A stretch of DNA of 64,000 bases from contig NZ_SJKD01000001.1 in the NCBI RefSeq assembly GCF_004331485.1, positions 620,001-684,000 on the forward strand, written 5' to 3'. This DNA comes from Kribbella capetownensis. Its GTDB lineage: Bacteria; Actinomycetota; Actinomycetes; Propionibacteriales; Kribbellaceae. Below are positions 49,017 through 57,249 of this stretch, piece after piece; position 1 is the first letter of the stretch; the number at the start of each line of letters is the position of its first letter. The notes below the pieces were generated by a model, which was not told the DNA's origin, did no database searches, and was given only the letters and a program-made list of their open reading frames with translations. Made by a program: the position numbers and the translations under genes.

Positions 49017-51658
49017 TGGGCGGCTGGCGCCCGCCGCTGCGCATCGCCCGCCGTACCACCAGGAAGTCGCTCGGCCGGACGTTCCTGGTCGCAGCACTGA
49101 TCGGTCTGCCGGTGCTCGCGGCGACCTGGATGGGCGTGATCTTCAAGACGTCCAGCCCGGAAGGCGAAACGCTGGCCAAGATCACCGTCGGTCAGGCCGA
49201 TGCGCAACTGACAGTCACGCAGTACTCCAAGCTCACGAAGCTGACGAGCCCACCGGCGCTCGAGATGGGTGAGCCGCCGCCGGCCGCCGGAGCCGAGGAA
49301 CCGGCGCGCACGCCGGGCACATTCGATCCGCTGCCGCTGCTGCCGCCCGGGACCACACTGGCCCGGCAGTTCACCGACGGCGGCACCGTGGAGATCCACG
49401 GCCGGGATGCGAAGACGTCGGTCGGCCTGGTCACGGGCGACGGCAAGAGCCCGCTGACCGAGGGCACCGTCAAGCTCGACAAGGGCCGGCTCCCGGCCAC
49501 CCAGAACGAGGTCGCGATCTCGCCGTCACTTGCCGACCGCCTCGGGATCTCCGGCCCGACCGGCACGGTGGTGAGTGCGAGCGGTCAGAACTACACCGTG
49601 GTCGGGATCGCGCGCAGGATGTCGCAGCAGGGCGCCGAGACGATCTTCGCCACCCCTGACACCAGCCTGGCCACGCCCGATCCGACCATTTCCGTGACCT
49701 ACCTGGTCAAGCTGCCCGCGGGCGCCGACGCGGACACGCTCGTTCCACAGCTCATCGACCACGGCATGCTGTTGTTGCCGAGAGCAAACATTGTCGATCC
49801 GCCGCCGAGCCCGTACGGCTCGGGCAGCACCGACATCGGCCCGTACGCCGCGATGGCCCTGATCATCGGCTTCGGCGTACTCGAGATCGTCCTGCTCGCC
49901 GGTACGGCGTTCGCCGTCGGAGCCCGTCGGCAGACCAGGGAACTCGGACTGGTGATGGCGACCGGCGGTACGCCGCGCGACGTCCGGCGGATCGTACTGA
50001 TGCAAGGACTGTTCGCCGGCCTGGTCGGTGTGGTCGGCGGACTCGTCACCGCGGCCGTACTGGTCCTCGCCGGCAAACCACTCTGGGAGAAGTTGACCGG
50101 AGCGGTGTTCACCGCGTGGCAGATCCCGTGGCTGAACGTCGGACTGATCGCACTGCTCGGTCTGGTGGCCGGTCTGGCGGCGGCCGTCGTACCGGCGCGG
50201 AGTGCTAGCCGCCAGTCGCCGGTCTCCGCACTCGCCGGCCGGTTCGCCGTGAGTGCGAAGCAAGCGCGGATCAGGAAGCCTGCGGTGGTACTGCTGGTGG
50301 CCGGTGTTGCGTGCGTGTTCATCGGTAGCGCCCTGATCGCCGCGGCATTGCAGGAAGCGCAGCGAGCCGTCTCACAGGAGGACCCGTACCAGGCAACGGT
50401 CACACCGACCGGTCCGATCGCTCTGGTGCTGCTAGGGATCACCGCGACCATCGCCGCGCTGGTCTGGATGCTGCCGAGCCTGGTCGGCAAGTTCTCGCGG
50501 CTCGCGCGCGTACTGCCACTCAGCGCGCGGCTAGCGGTTCGCGACGCCGCGCGCCACCGGCACCGCACTGGTCCGGCCACGGCCGCGATCATGATGGCCG
50601 TGGCTGGAACGGCGGCCGTCGCGTTCGCAGGGTCGAACGCGATCGCGGCCGAGGCGAAGAACTACACCGCGGACGCACACTACGGCGACGCATCGATCCG
50701 CTTCGGCACCGGCGGCCCGGACTCGGTGCAGTACTCCAGCAGTACGGTCGACCGCGTCGGTGCACTGCTACCGGTCCGGCACCAGTACGAGCTCGGCACG
50801 GTGTCGTTGCCCGAGGCAAAGGCCAACGAGTACGGCTACATCCCGCTACTCTTCGCCGCCAGCGGGCAGACCGAGGGATCCACGTCGTACGGCCTGCTTG
50901 CGGTCGACCCGGCGTACATCGCCCGTTTCGGCGAGTACGGCGCCAAGGCCGCCGCCGAACTGCGGGCCGGGAAGGCCGTCCTCCCGCTCGCCACGCTCGC
51001 TCCCGGACAGAAGAAGACCGAGGTGAGCACCGAAGGCGACTCCGGGCAGGAGCGGATCGTCGGAACGCTCGTCGCGGCCACCGTGGGCAACACGCCAAGG
51101 GTCAGCTACCTGCAACAGAGCGCCCTGATCAGCCAGGACGCGGCGCGCAAGCTGGGCAAGATCACGGTCTACCAGGTCCACTACGAGCTCACCCGGGAGC
51201 CCACCAAGGACGAACTGGGCGCAGTCGCCCGGTTCCTCGGCAGCGACGAAGTACTGCAGGTCGAGCGCGGCTACCAGAGCCCGGCACGGCTGTTCCTGCT
51301 TGGCATCCTCGGAGCGGCCACAGTTGTCACGCTGCTCGGCGTCGCGATCTCGGTGTCGCTGTCCGCTGCCGAGGGACGGGCGGACCTGGCCACGCTGGCC
51401 GCGATCGGTGCACAGCCGCGCCGGCGGCGGAACCTGGCGGCGGCACAGGCCTGGGTGCTCGGGCAGCTCGGCTGTGTGCTGGGAGTAGGCGTCGGCGCAC
51501 TCTACGGCTACACGGCGCACGCGGCGTTCGGTTCACCGCACTTCATGGTGCCGTGGGTGGAACTCGGCGGCATCGTGATCGCCGTACCACTGTTCGCCGG
51601 GCTGCTCGCCTGGCTGATGACCCGCTCACACCTCCCCATGGTCAGCCGAATCGACTAG
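49016..51658 (+). CDS. FtsX-family ABC transporter permease
   Basis: 880 residues. There are two FtsX/MacB domains: an N-terminal TM (TFLVAALIGLPVLAATWMGVIF), a large extracytoplasmic domain (~40-270), then three TMs (MALIIGFGVLEIVLLAGTAFAVGARRQTRELGLVMATGGTPRDVRRIVLMQ). A second half follows (VLPLSARLAVRDAARHRHRTGPATAAIMMAVAGTAAVAF) ending with three more TMs. R-Q-x-R-E-L-G-L-x-x-x-x-G coupling loops contact the ATPase. The gene is the last of the PadR operon. It probably exports or extracts a hydrophobic compound or peptide. Confidence 0.88.
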   Translation: MGGWRPPLRIARRTTRKSLGRTFLVAALIGLPVLAATWMGVIFKTSSPEGETLAKITVGQADAQLTVTQYSKLTKLTSPPALEMGEPPPAAGAEEPARTPGTFDPLPLLPPGTTLARQFTDGGTVEIHGRDAKTSVGLVTGDGKSPLTEGTVKLDKGRLPATQNEVAISPSLADRLGISGPTGTVVSASGQNYTVVGIARRMSQQGAETIFATPDTSLATPDPTISVTYLVKLPAGADADTLVPQLIDHGMLLLPRANIVDPPPSPYGSGSTDIGPYAAMALIIGFGVLEIVLLAGTAFAVGARRQTRELGLVMATGGTPRDVRRIVLMQGLFAGLVGVVGGLVTAAVLVLAGKPLWEKLTGAVFTAWQIPWLNVGLIALLGLVAGLAAAVVPARSASRQSPVSALAGRFAVSAKQARIRKPAVVLLVAGVACVFIGSALIAAALQEAQRAVSQEDPYQATVTPTGPIALVLLGITATIAALVWMLPSLVGKFSRLARVLPLSARLAVRDAARHRHRTGPATAAIMMAVAGTAAVAFAGSNAIAAEAKNYTADAHYGDASIRFGTGGPDSVQYSSSTVDRVGALLPVRHQYELGTVSLPEAKANEYGYIPLLFAASGQTEGSTSYGLLAVDPAYIARFGEYGAKAAAELRAGKAVLPLATLAPGQKKTEVSTEGDSGQERIVGTLVAATVGNTPRVSYLQQSALISQDAARKLGKITVYQVHYELTREPTKDELGAVARFLGSDEVLQVERGYQSPARLFLLGILGAATVVTLLGVAISVSLSAAEGRADLATLAAIGAQPRRRRNLAAAQAWVLGQLGCVLGVGVGALYGYTAHAAFGSPHFMVPWVELGGIVIAVPLFAGLLAWLMTRSHLPMVSRID

Positions 51659-51801
51659 GGGCACGCAACGGGGGACAGCGGTGTGCTTGTGACCCTCCAT
51701 CGGCCGCAAGCACACCGCTGGTAGACCACCAGGCCGTCGCTGACCTGATGGGAGGACACCACGCTCCAGCGGTGGCGATGGACATCGATTCTGGTCGTCA
51801 T
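51655..51801 (-). CDS. 48-residue small protein with CxC motif
   Basis: The ATG at 51801 gives MTTRIDVHRHRWSVVSSHQV, then SDGLVVYQRCACGRWRVTST and a Cys-Pro end. The H-x-W ... V-x-Y-x-R-C-x-C-G-x-W-R-V pattern resembles a family of small actinobacterial proteins of unknown function; that recollection is not checked. It is only 25 bp from the divergent CGNR gene and overlaps the convergent permease gene by 4 bp. Confidence 0.6.
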   Translation of the reverse strand: MTTRIDVHRHRWSVVSSHQVSDGLVVYQRCACGRWRVTSTPLSPVACP

Positions 51802-51816
51802 GCGTCCATCGTGATG

Positions 51817-51827
51817 TAATGCCATTA
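51817..51827. promoter_or_regulatory. small palindrome TAATG-C-CATTA at the CGNR start
   Basis: An 11-bp perfect inverted repeat whose last base is the first base of the CGNR start codon. It lies in the 25-bp gap between two divergent starts, so both mRNAs are probably leaderless and share control. Weak evidence beyond symmetry. Confidence 0.35.
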
Positions 51828-52357
51828 TGCATCTCAACCCTTACGGCGCCGATGCGGTCCTGCTGGCGGTCAACCTCGTCACCCGGCCGGCGACCACCCC
51901 CGAGGAACTGGCCGAGCGGTGCGAGGAGAGCGGCGTCGAGAGCCGCCTGGTTCGCGAACGCCGCGTCACCGCCGCAGACCTGGCCGCCGTCCGGATCGCT
52001 CTGGACGAGTGGCTGGAGGTCGTGGACGCGAAGGACGAGCAGAGTCGCGTCGGTCTGGTCAACGCGATGCTGGCCAAGTACACCGAGCATCCGCGGCTCA
52101 CCAACCACGCCGGCGACGGCTGGCACGTGCACTACCGGCCCGACAAGGTGCCGGTCGGGCGCCTCGTCGCGACCCTGATCAGCACCGGTACGGCGCTCCA
52201 CCTGGCGGGCCGCGGGATCAGTCGCCTGGGACGCTGCGCGACCGCCGGATGCGAGAACGTGTACGCCGACCTGTCGCGGACCGGCCGGCAGCGGTACTGC
52301 AGCCCCGCCTGTGCGAACCGTGACGCGGTCCGCCGCCACCGCGCCCGCGCGTCCTAG
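51827..52357 (+). CDS. CGNR zinc-finger / ABATE domain protein
   Basis: 176 residues. The N-terminal ABATE domain begins NPYGADAVLLAVNLVTRPATTPEELAERC. The C-terminal zinc finger is RCATAGCENVYADLSRTGRQRYCSPACANRDAVRRHRAR, with four Cys (C-x5-C ... C-x3-C) and CANRDA in place of CGNR. It is thought to be a stress-related transcription regulator. The DNA target is unknown. No ribosome site is seen, consistent with a leaderless start. Confidence 0.85.
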   Translation: MHLNPYGADAVLLAVNLVTRPATTPEELAERCEESGVESRLVRERRVTAADLAAVRIALDEWLEVVDAKDEQSRVGLVNAMLAKYTEHPRLTNHAGDGWHVHYRPDKVPVGRLVATLISTGTALHLAGRGISRLGRCATAGCENVYADLSRTGRQRYCSPACANRDAVRRHRARAS

Positions 52358-52432
52358 GAGTCCAGCGCCGCCCATGCGGCCGGATCGTCAGGCGCGCCCT
52401 CGGCCCGGGGCGGGCCGATCTAGGATGGGGAA

Positions 52433-53050
52433 ATGACCGAGAGCAGCAGCGAGGGCCAGGAAGTTCCGATGGCCGGGGCACGGACCGAGGACGGCAAGGT
52501 GCTGATCGTCGGGCCGGACGGCATGGCCGTCGAGGGGCCGCCGCGCTCCGACAGCGACCGCGGCCACGACGAGCCCGACGAACCGCGGTCGGTGACCGAG
52601 CTGGTCGAGCAGCCGGCCAAGGTGATGCGGGTCGCGAACATGATCCGCCAACTGCTCGAGGAGGTGAAGTCCGCACCACTGGACGAAGCCTCGCGGCAGC
52701 GACTGAAGTCGATCCACGAGGTCTCCATCAAGGAACTGGAGAGCGGGCTGGCGCCGGAGCTGGTCGACGAGCTGGAACGACTCAGCCTCGGCTTCACCGA
52801 CGACACCGTGCCGACCGAGGCCGAGCTGCGGATCGCGCAGGCCCAGCTGGTCGGCTGGCTCGAGGGTCTGTTCCACGGCATCCAGACCGCCTTGTTCGCG
52901 CAGCAGATGGCAGCCCGGCAGCAGCTGGAGGGCATGCGTCGCGCATTGCCCGGCGGACAGCAGATTCCCGCCGATGAGGCGCCCGGCTTCCCCGGTGCAC
53001 CGCAGGCCGGCCGCACCGACGGACCCGGCAGCGGTGGGATGTACCTGTAG
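52433..53050 (+). CDS. bpa: bacterial proteasome activator (Bpa/PafE, DUF2587)
   Basis: 205 residues. The helical core is ELVEQPAKVMRVANMIRQLLEEVKSAPLDEASRQRLKSIHEVSIKELESGLAPELVDELERLSLGF and TEAELRIAQAQLVGWLEGLFHGIQTALFAQQMAARQQLEGMR, the four-helix ring-former that opens the 20S core without ATP. The last residues are GGMYL, an HbYX-type end (Met-Tyr-Leu) that docks in proteasome pockets. Its presence predicts prcAB elsewhere in the genome. It is monocistronic. Confidence 0.92.
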   Translation: MTESSSEGQEVPMAGARTEDGKVLIVGPDGMAVEGPPRSDSDRGHDEPDEPRSVTELVEQPAKVMRVANMIRQLLEEVKSAPLDEASRQRLKSIHEVSIKELESGLAPELVDELERLSLGFTDDTVPTEAELRIAQAQLVGWLEGLFHGIQTALFAQQMAARQQLEGMRRALPGGQQIPADEAPGFPGAPQAGRTDGPGSGGMYL

Positions 53051-53077
53051 TTCCTTGATTTCAAAGGGTGAAACAAC

Positions 53078-53890
53078 TCAAGACCGGAACAATTCTTCGA
53101 GGACGGCGGCGACGCCGTCCTCGTCGTTTGCGGGGCACACCTTGTCCACCACCGCGAGTACGTCGGGATGCGCATTGGCCACCCCGTACGACGTACCGGC
53201 CCAGGCGAGCATGGGCAGATCGTTCAGCGAGTCACCGAAAGCGATCGACTCGTCCGCCGAAATCCCTTGCACAGCAGCGAAATCGGCGAGCATCGCGGCT
53301 TTCGACACTCCGTTCGCGGAGATCTCCACCAGGTTGGTGCCGCCGCTGTGGCTGGCGGTGACGCGAGCGCCGACCACTGGTGTCACCCGCGCGAGCAGTT
53401 CGTCGGAGTGCCAGCTCGGATGACGGACGAGCAGTTTCGCGGCCGGCTCGGACAGCAACACCTCGACTGCGGCTACGAGCGCACCGTCGGGCACCGGCCA
53501 GCGGTTCACGTAGTTCGGCTCCTGTCCGTAACGGTCCGATCGCTCGATCGCGAACTCCACTTCGGGAATCTCGGCCCGGATCGCCTGCGCCACCTCGAGT
53601 GCGACGGCCGGATCGATCAACCGGGTGCGGATCGCCTTGCGCCGCACGACGTCGTACAGAATGGCGCCGTTGGCAACTATTGCGACTCCGTGATCGCCGA
53701 CCAGGTCGGACAGGTCGTGCAGCCAGCGAGGTGGCCGGGCGGTGACCATCACGAAAACACTTCCGGCATGCTGGGCCGCGAGCACCGCCGATCGGGTCCG
53801 GTCGGAGATCGTTCCGTCACTGTGCACCAACGTTCCGTCAAGGTCGGTGGCGATCAGCCGGGGCAGGCGGAGATGCTGGGATGCCGTCAC
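53078..53890 (-). CDS. HAD superfamily hydrolase, Cof type
   Basis: 270 residues from GTG. Motif I LIATDLDGTLVHSDGTIS, motif II FVMVTARPPRW (T/S), motif III KAAMLADF (K) and motif IV IAFGDSLNDLPMLAWAG are all intact, with the C2-type cap between. It dephosphorylates sugar phosphates or flavin/pyridoxal phosphates. A second paralogue lies at 55150. It is convergent to bpa; no strong terminator lies between. Confidence 0.88.
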   Translation of the reverse strand: MTASQHLRLPRLIATDLDGTLVHSDGTISDRTRSAVLAAQHAGSVFVMVTARPPRWLHDLSDLVGDHGVAIVANGAILYDVVRRKAIRTRLIDPAVALEVAQAIRAEIPEVEFAIERSDRYGQEPNYVNRWPVPDGALVAAVEVLLSEPAAKLLVRHPSWHSDELLARVTPVVGARVTASHSGGTNLVEISANGVSKAAMLADFAAVQGISADESIAFGDSLNDLPMLAWAGTSYGVANAHPDVLAVVDKVCPANDEDGVAAVLEELFRS

Positions 53891-54369
53891 CCGACCACCG
53901 TATCCGGCGGCCTCATTACTCCTCCGACCGCGTTCTGCGCAAGCGAATGGACGCCGGTTTCAAAGGTTTCTGACCAATCTGATTGAGCTTTTGACAACGT
54001 CACCAGACCGTTACGGCAGGATGCTGCAAAGGCAGCAAGTTCCCCTGCGCAGCCCCGAGGACGCGTGATTTCATGCGGTGTCTGGCGGGGAACCGGGGGC
54101 GATTCGGCCGCGTCGTACGTCTGTTCTGGATCAGCGCGACTGATGCCGCCCACCGACCCTGATGCACACACAAACGCCGTGAAACCGTTGCGGAATTGGC
54201 TGCAACCAAAACCACAGCGGCGGCGTCAACAGTTATGGATCGGTGCGTCCTTTACGGGACGACACGGTGGATCGGCAAAAAGTTCGTCGGTCCATCAGTT
54301 AGTGGATCCACGTGATCGGGCGGCATTCATCGCTCGTTCATTCGGGTCCTGAAGACTTGGGGAGCCACG
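53891..54369. other. 479-bp gap upstream of the WhiB-HTH gene
   Basis: No supported gene on either strand. TTGACA at 53991 is a good -35 but its -10 is unclear. The part from about 54150 to 54340 is relatively AT-rich for this genome and may be a long 5' leader of the regulator gene. No tRNA or riboswitch is recognised. Confidence 0.4.
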
Positions 54370-55011
54370 ATGACCGTCAACAGCGCCAATCTAGCCGGGC
54401 CGGGGGGCACTAGCGCCCGAGCGGCTGTGGACATATCTTCCAGCACGGAAGGGGCAACGACCGGATGCATCGCCCGGTCGGACATCTTCCAGCACCGCTT
54501 GATGGAAGAGCCGCCGCCCGCATCCGCCACCCGCCGCACCCGCGAGCGGTACGAACAGCTCGTCCGCGAGGCCAAGACCCTCTGTGCCTCGTGCCCACTG
54601 TTCACCGACTGCTTGTACAGCGCCGTTGCCGAACACGATGTGAGCGGTTTCGTCGCCGGAACCACTGCTGCACAACGCCGTTCGATGCGGAACCTGCTCG
54701 ACGTCGAGGTACAGGCAGACGACTTCGACCAGCTCGCGGGGGCCCGCGGCACCCGCCGGCCGGTCAGCCACGAAGAGGTGCTGCGGCTGCGTACGCAGTA
54801 CCCCAACGACAGCCTGGAGTCCCTGGCCATGCGGCTGGGATGCTCCCTGTCGACGGTCAAGCGGCACCTGCGTCGCGCCCGCCGCGGCCAGAGCCCGGCC
54901 GCCAAGACGCCGCGCCCGCGGCCGCAGGTCAGCGCCGTGCTCGACGCCTTCGACACGGTGGTCGACCAGCAGCTCCAGCCGCGCCGGACCGGCGGTAGCC
55001 GAGTCGCCTGA
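54370..55011 (+). CDS. WhiB-like iron-sulfur regulator fused to a C-terminal HTH
   Basis: 213 residues from ATG (GGGGAG before it). WhiB residues: Cys in TTGCIARSDIFQHR, then TLCASCPLFTDCLYSAVAEHDVSGFVAGTT, so four cysteines (C, C-x2-C, C-x5-C arrangement) for a [4Fe-4S] cluster. The usual G-[VI]-W-G turn is altered to GFVAG. A second domain at ~135-180 (VSHEEVLRLRTQYPNDSLESLAMRLGCSLSTVKRHLRRARRG) is a sigma-4/helix-turn-helix motif. Normal WhiB proteins are 80-130 residues, so the fusion is notable. A strong terminator follows. Confidence 0.82.
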   Translation: MTVNSANLAGPGGTSARAAVDISSSTEGATTGCIARSDIFQHRLMEEPPPASATRRTRERYEQLVREAKTLCASCPLFTDCLYSAVAEHDVSGFVAGTTAAQRRSMRNLLDVEVQADDFDQLAGARGTRRPVSHEEVLRLRTQYPNDSLESLAMRLGCSLSTVKRHLRRARRGQSPAAKTPRPRPQVSAVLDAFDTVVDQQLQPRRTGGSRVA

Positions 55012-55054
55012 TCCGGTCTTCGGCCCGCCAGCGGACGATCGGACACTGATAGCG

Positions 55055-55094
55055 AAGGCCCGGAAACCCTGTGTGTACAGGGATTCCGGGCCTT
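55055..55094 (+). terminator. strong hairpin terminator after the WhiB-HTH gene
   Basis: AAGGCCCGGAA-CCCTG pairs with CAGGG-TTCCGGGCCTT with a single A/A mismatch and a 6-nt loop, followed by TCGG. The 16-bp pairing is the strongest in this stretch. Confidence 0.8.
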
Positions 55095-55149
55095 TCGGTT
55101 GCCCACAGCAAGTTGCGCTTGTCAAGCCTTTCGATGCTGACCGAAAGAC

Positions 55150-55959
55150 TCAGAACCATCGGTTGAGGATCGCGGCGACGCCGTCGTCTTGCACCGACTT
55201 CGTCACCTCGTCGGCGGCCACCTTCACCTCGTCCGGCGACGACCCCATCGCGATCCCGCGGCCGGCGTACGTCAGCATCTCGATGTCGTTGCGTCCGTCC
55301 CCGATCGCGAGCAGGCCGTCGGGCTCCAGTCCGAGCTGCGCGAGCGCAACCTTGAGTCCGGTCGACTTGTCCACGCCTTCCGGCGCGATGTCGAGCCACG
55401 CGGTCCAGCCGACGAAGTAGCTGACACCGTGCAGACCGAGCCGTTCGGCCAGCTGGACGAAGTCCGCCTCGGACTGCTCCGGGTCGCGGATGATCAACCT
55501 GGTCACGGGTTCCGGTGCCAGTTCGTCGGCGCCGACCACGCGGATCTTCGCGCCGACCCCGAGGTCGCCGTCGGGGAACGGCGCGGTGACCAGGTAGCTG
55601 CCGTCGTGTTCCTCGACCGCCATCCGTGCGTTCGGCGCGTACTTGCGCACCGACGCGATCACCGTTGTCGGGTCGAAGGTCCGCTCGTCGACCACGCGAC
55701 CGTCCGGGTACTGGAGCGTACGCGCACCGTTGCTACAGACAACGAATCCACCGGATGGCAAGCCGAACCGTTCGGCCACCGGGCGGGTGGTCGACCAGGC
55801 ACGGCCGGTCGCCAGGATCACCGGGACCCGGGCGGCCGTCCGCCGGACCGCGTCGACGACCGCCTCGGACAGCTGTTCGTCGTGGTCGATCAACGTTCCA
55901 TCGATGTCCAGGGCAACTACTGTCGGCGCGGCGGCCACCGGCCGCGGGCCGTTGGTCAT
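55150..55959 (-). CDS. HAD superfamily hydrolase, Cof type (second copy)
   Basis: 269 residues. HAD motifs: [18 protein letters not shown] (DxDGT), [21 protein letters not shown] (Lys) and [24 protein letters not shown]. It has the Cof/YidA cap. Same family as the gene at 53078 but clearly diverged. It overlaps the serS stop region by 4 bp and is co-transcribed with it. Confidence 0.88.
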   Translation of the reverse strand: MTNGPRPVAAAPTVVALDIDGTLIDHDEQLSEAVVDAVRRTAARVPVILATGRAWSTTRPVAERFGLPSGGFVVCSNGARTLQYPDGRVVDERTFDPTTVIASVRKYAPNARMAVEEHDGSYLVTAPFPDGDLGVGAKIRVVGADELAPEPVTRLIIRDPEQSEADFVQLAERLGLHGVSYFVGWTAWLDIAPEGVDKSTGLKVALAQLGLEPDGLLAIGDGRNDIEMLTYAGRGIAMGSSPDEVKVAADEVTKSVQDDGVAAILNRWF

Positions 55960-57230
55960 CTGGCAACCGGTTCGAGGACTTCGCGACCGCCGAGGAACGG
56001 GCGCAGGGCGTTCGGCACCCGGACCGAGCCGTCGGCCAGCTGGTGCGTCTCCAGGATGGCGACGATCCAGCGGGTGGTGGCCAGCGTCCCGTTCAGCGTC
56101 GCGACCGGCTGCGTCTTGCCGTCGGCGTCGCGGTGCCGGATGTTCAGCCGGCGGGCCTGGAAGTCGGTGCAGTTCGATGTCGAGGTCAGCTCGCGGTACC
56201 GGCCCTGCGTCGGCACCCAGGCCTCGCAGTCGAACTTCCGGTACGCCGAGACGCCGAGGTCACCGGTCGCGGTGTCGATCACCCGGTAGGCCAGTTCCAT
56301 CTTGTCGAGCATCTCCTTCTCCCAGCCGAGCAGCCGCTGGTGCTCGTCGGCCGCCTCCTCCAGGCTGCAGTAGGAGAACATCTCGACCTTGTCGAACTGG
56401 TGGACACGGATGATCCCGCGGGTGTCCTTCCCGTGCGACCCGGCTTCCTTGCGGTAGCACGACGACCAGCCCGCGTACCGCTTCGGTCCGTCGGACAGGT
56501 CCAGGATCTCGTCCATGTGGTACCCCGCCAGCGCGACCTCCGACGTACCTGTCAGGTACAGCTCGGGGTCTTCGAGGCGGTAGACGTCGTCGTGCGCCGA
56601 CAGGTAGCCGGTGCCGCCCATCACCTCGGGCTTGACCAGCGTCGGCGTGATCATCGGGGTGAAACCGTTCTCGACCGCCTGCTGGATGGCCAGCTGGAGC
56701 ATGCCGAGCTGGAGCAGCATGCCGGCGCCCTTGAGGAAGTAGAACCGCGAGCCCGAGATCTTCGCGCCGCGTTCCATGTCGATCGCGCCGAGCAACTCGC
56801 CCAGCTCGAGGTGGTCGCGGGGCTCGAAGCCCTCGGCGGCGAAGTCACGCGGCTTGCCGACCTCCTCGACCACGACGAAGTCGTCCTCGCCGCCGACCGG
56901 GGCGTCGTCGGAAACCAGGTTCGGCAGGTCGCGGGCGAGCTCGTCGAAGCGGTTCCCGGCCTCGTTCGCGGCGGCCTCGTTCGCCTTCACCTCGGCGGCC
57001 AGCGTCTTGGTCCGCTCCAGCAGCGCGGCCCGCTCGTCGCCCTTGGCCTGGGCGACCTGCTTGCCGAGGCCCTTCTGCTCGGCCCGGAGCGCCTCGAAGG
57101 CGGAGATGGACGATCGACGCTCACTGTCGGCGACCAGAATTTGGTCGACCAGGTCCGTACTCTCACCGCGCTTGGTCAGGGCCGCGCGCACGACATCGGG
57201 GTTCTCACGGAGCAGTTTCGCGTCAATCAC
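55956..57230 (-). CDS. serS: seryl-tRNA synthetase
   Basis: 424 residues from GTG ([24 protein letters not shown]). The N-terminal coiled-coil arm covers ~25-110 ([51 protein letters not shown]). Class II motifs: motif 2 [34 protein letters not shown] and motif 3 [36 protein letters not shown] is the serine-site TxE loop. It charges tRNA-Ser in the cytoplasm. No T-box leader is possible because only 19 bp separate it from the divergent PAP2 gene. Confidence 0.95.
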   Translation of the reverse strand: MIDAKLLRENPDVVRAALTKRGESTDLVDQILVADSERRSSISAFEALRAEQKGLGKQVAQAKGDERAALLERTKTLAAEVKANEAAANEAGNRFDELARDLPNLVSDDAPVGGEDDFVVVEEVGKPRDFAAEGFEPRDHLELGELLGAIDMERGAKISGSRFYFLKGAGMLLQLGMLQLAIQQAVENGFTPMITPTLVKPEVMGGTGYLSAHDDVYRLEDPELYLTGTSEVALAGYHMDEILDLSDGPKRYAGWSSCYRKEAGSHGKDTRGIIRVHQFDKVEMFSYCSLEEAADEHQRLLGWEKEMLDKMELAYRVIDTATGDLGVSAYRKFDCEAWVPTQGRYRELTSTSNCTDFQARRLNIRHRDADGKTQPVATLNGTLATTRWIVAILETHQLADGSVRVPNALRPFLGGREVLEPVAR

Positions 57231-57249
57231 ACGATGAGGGTATCGGGGC

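Noticed and set aside
53891..54369. Small genes or a riboswitch upstream of the WhiB-HTH gene
   Set aside because: Short frames only, with no conserved motif or convincing aptamer fold.
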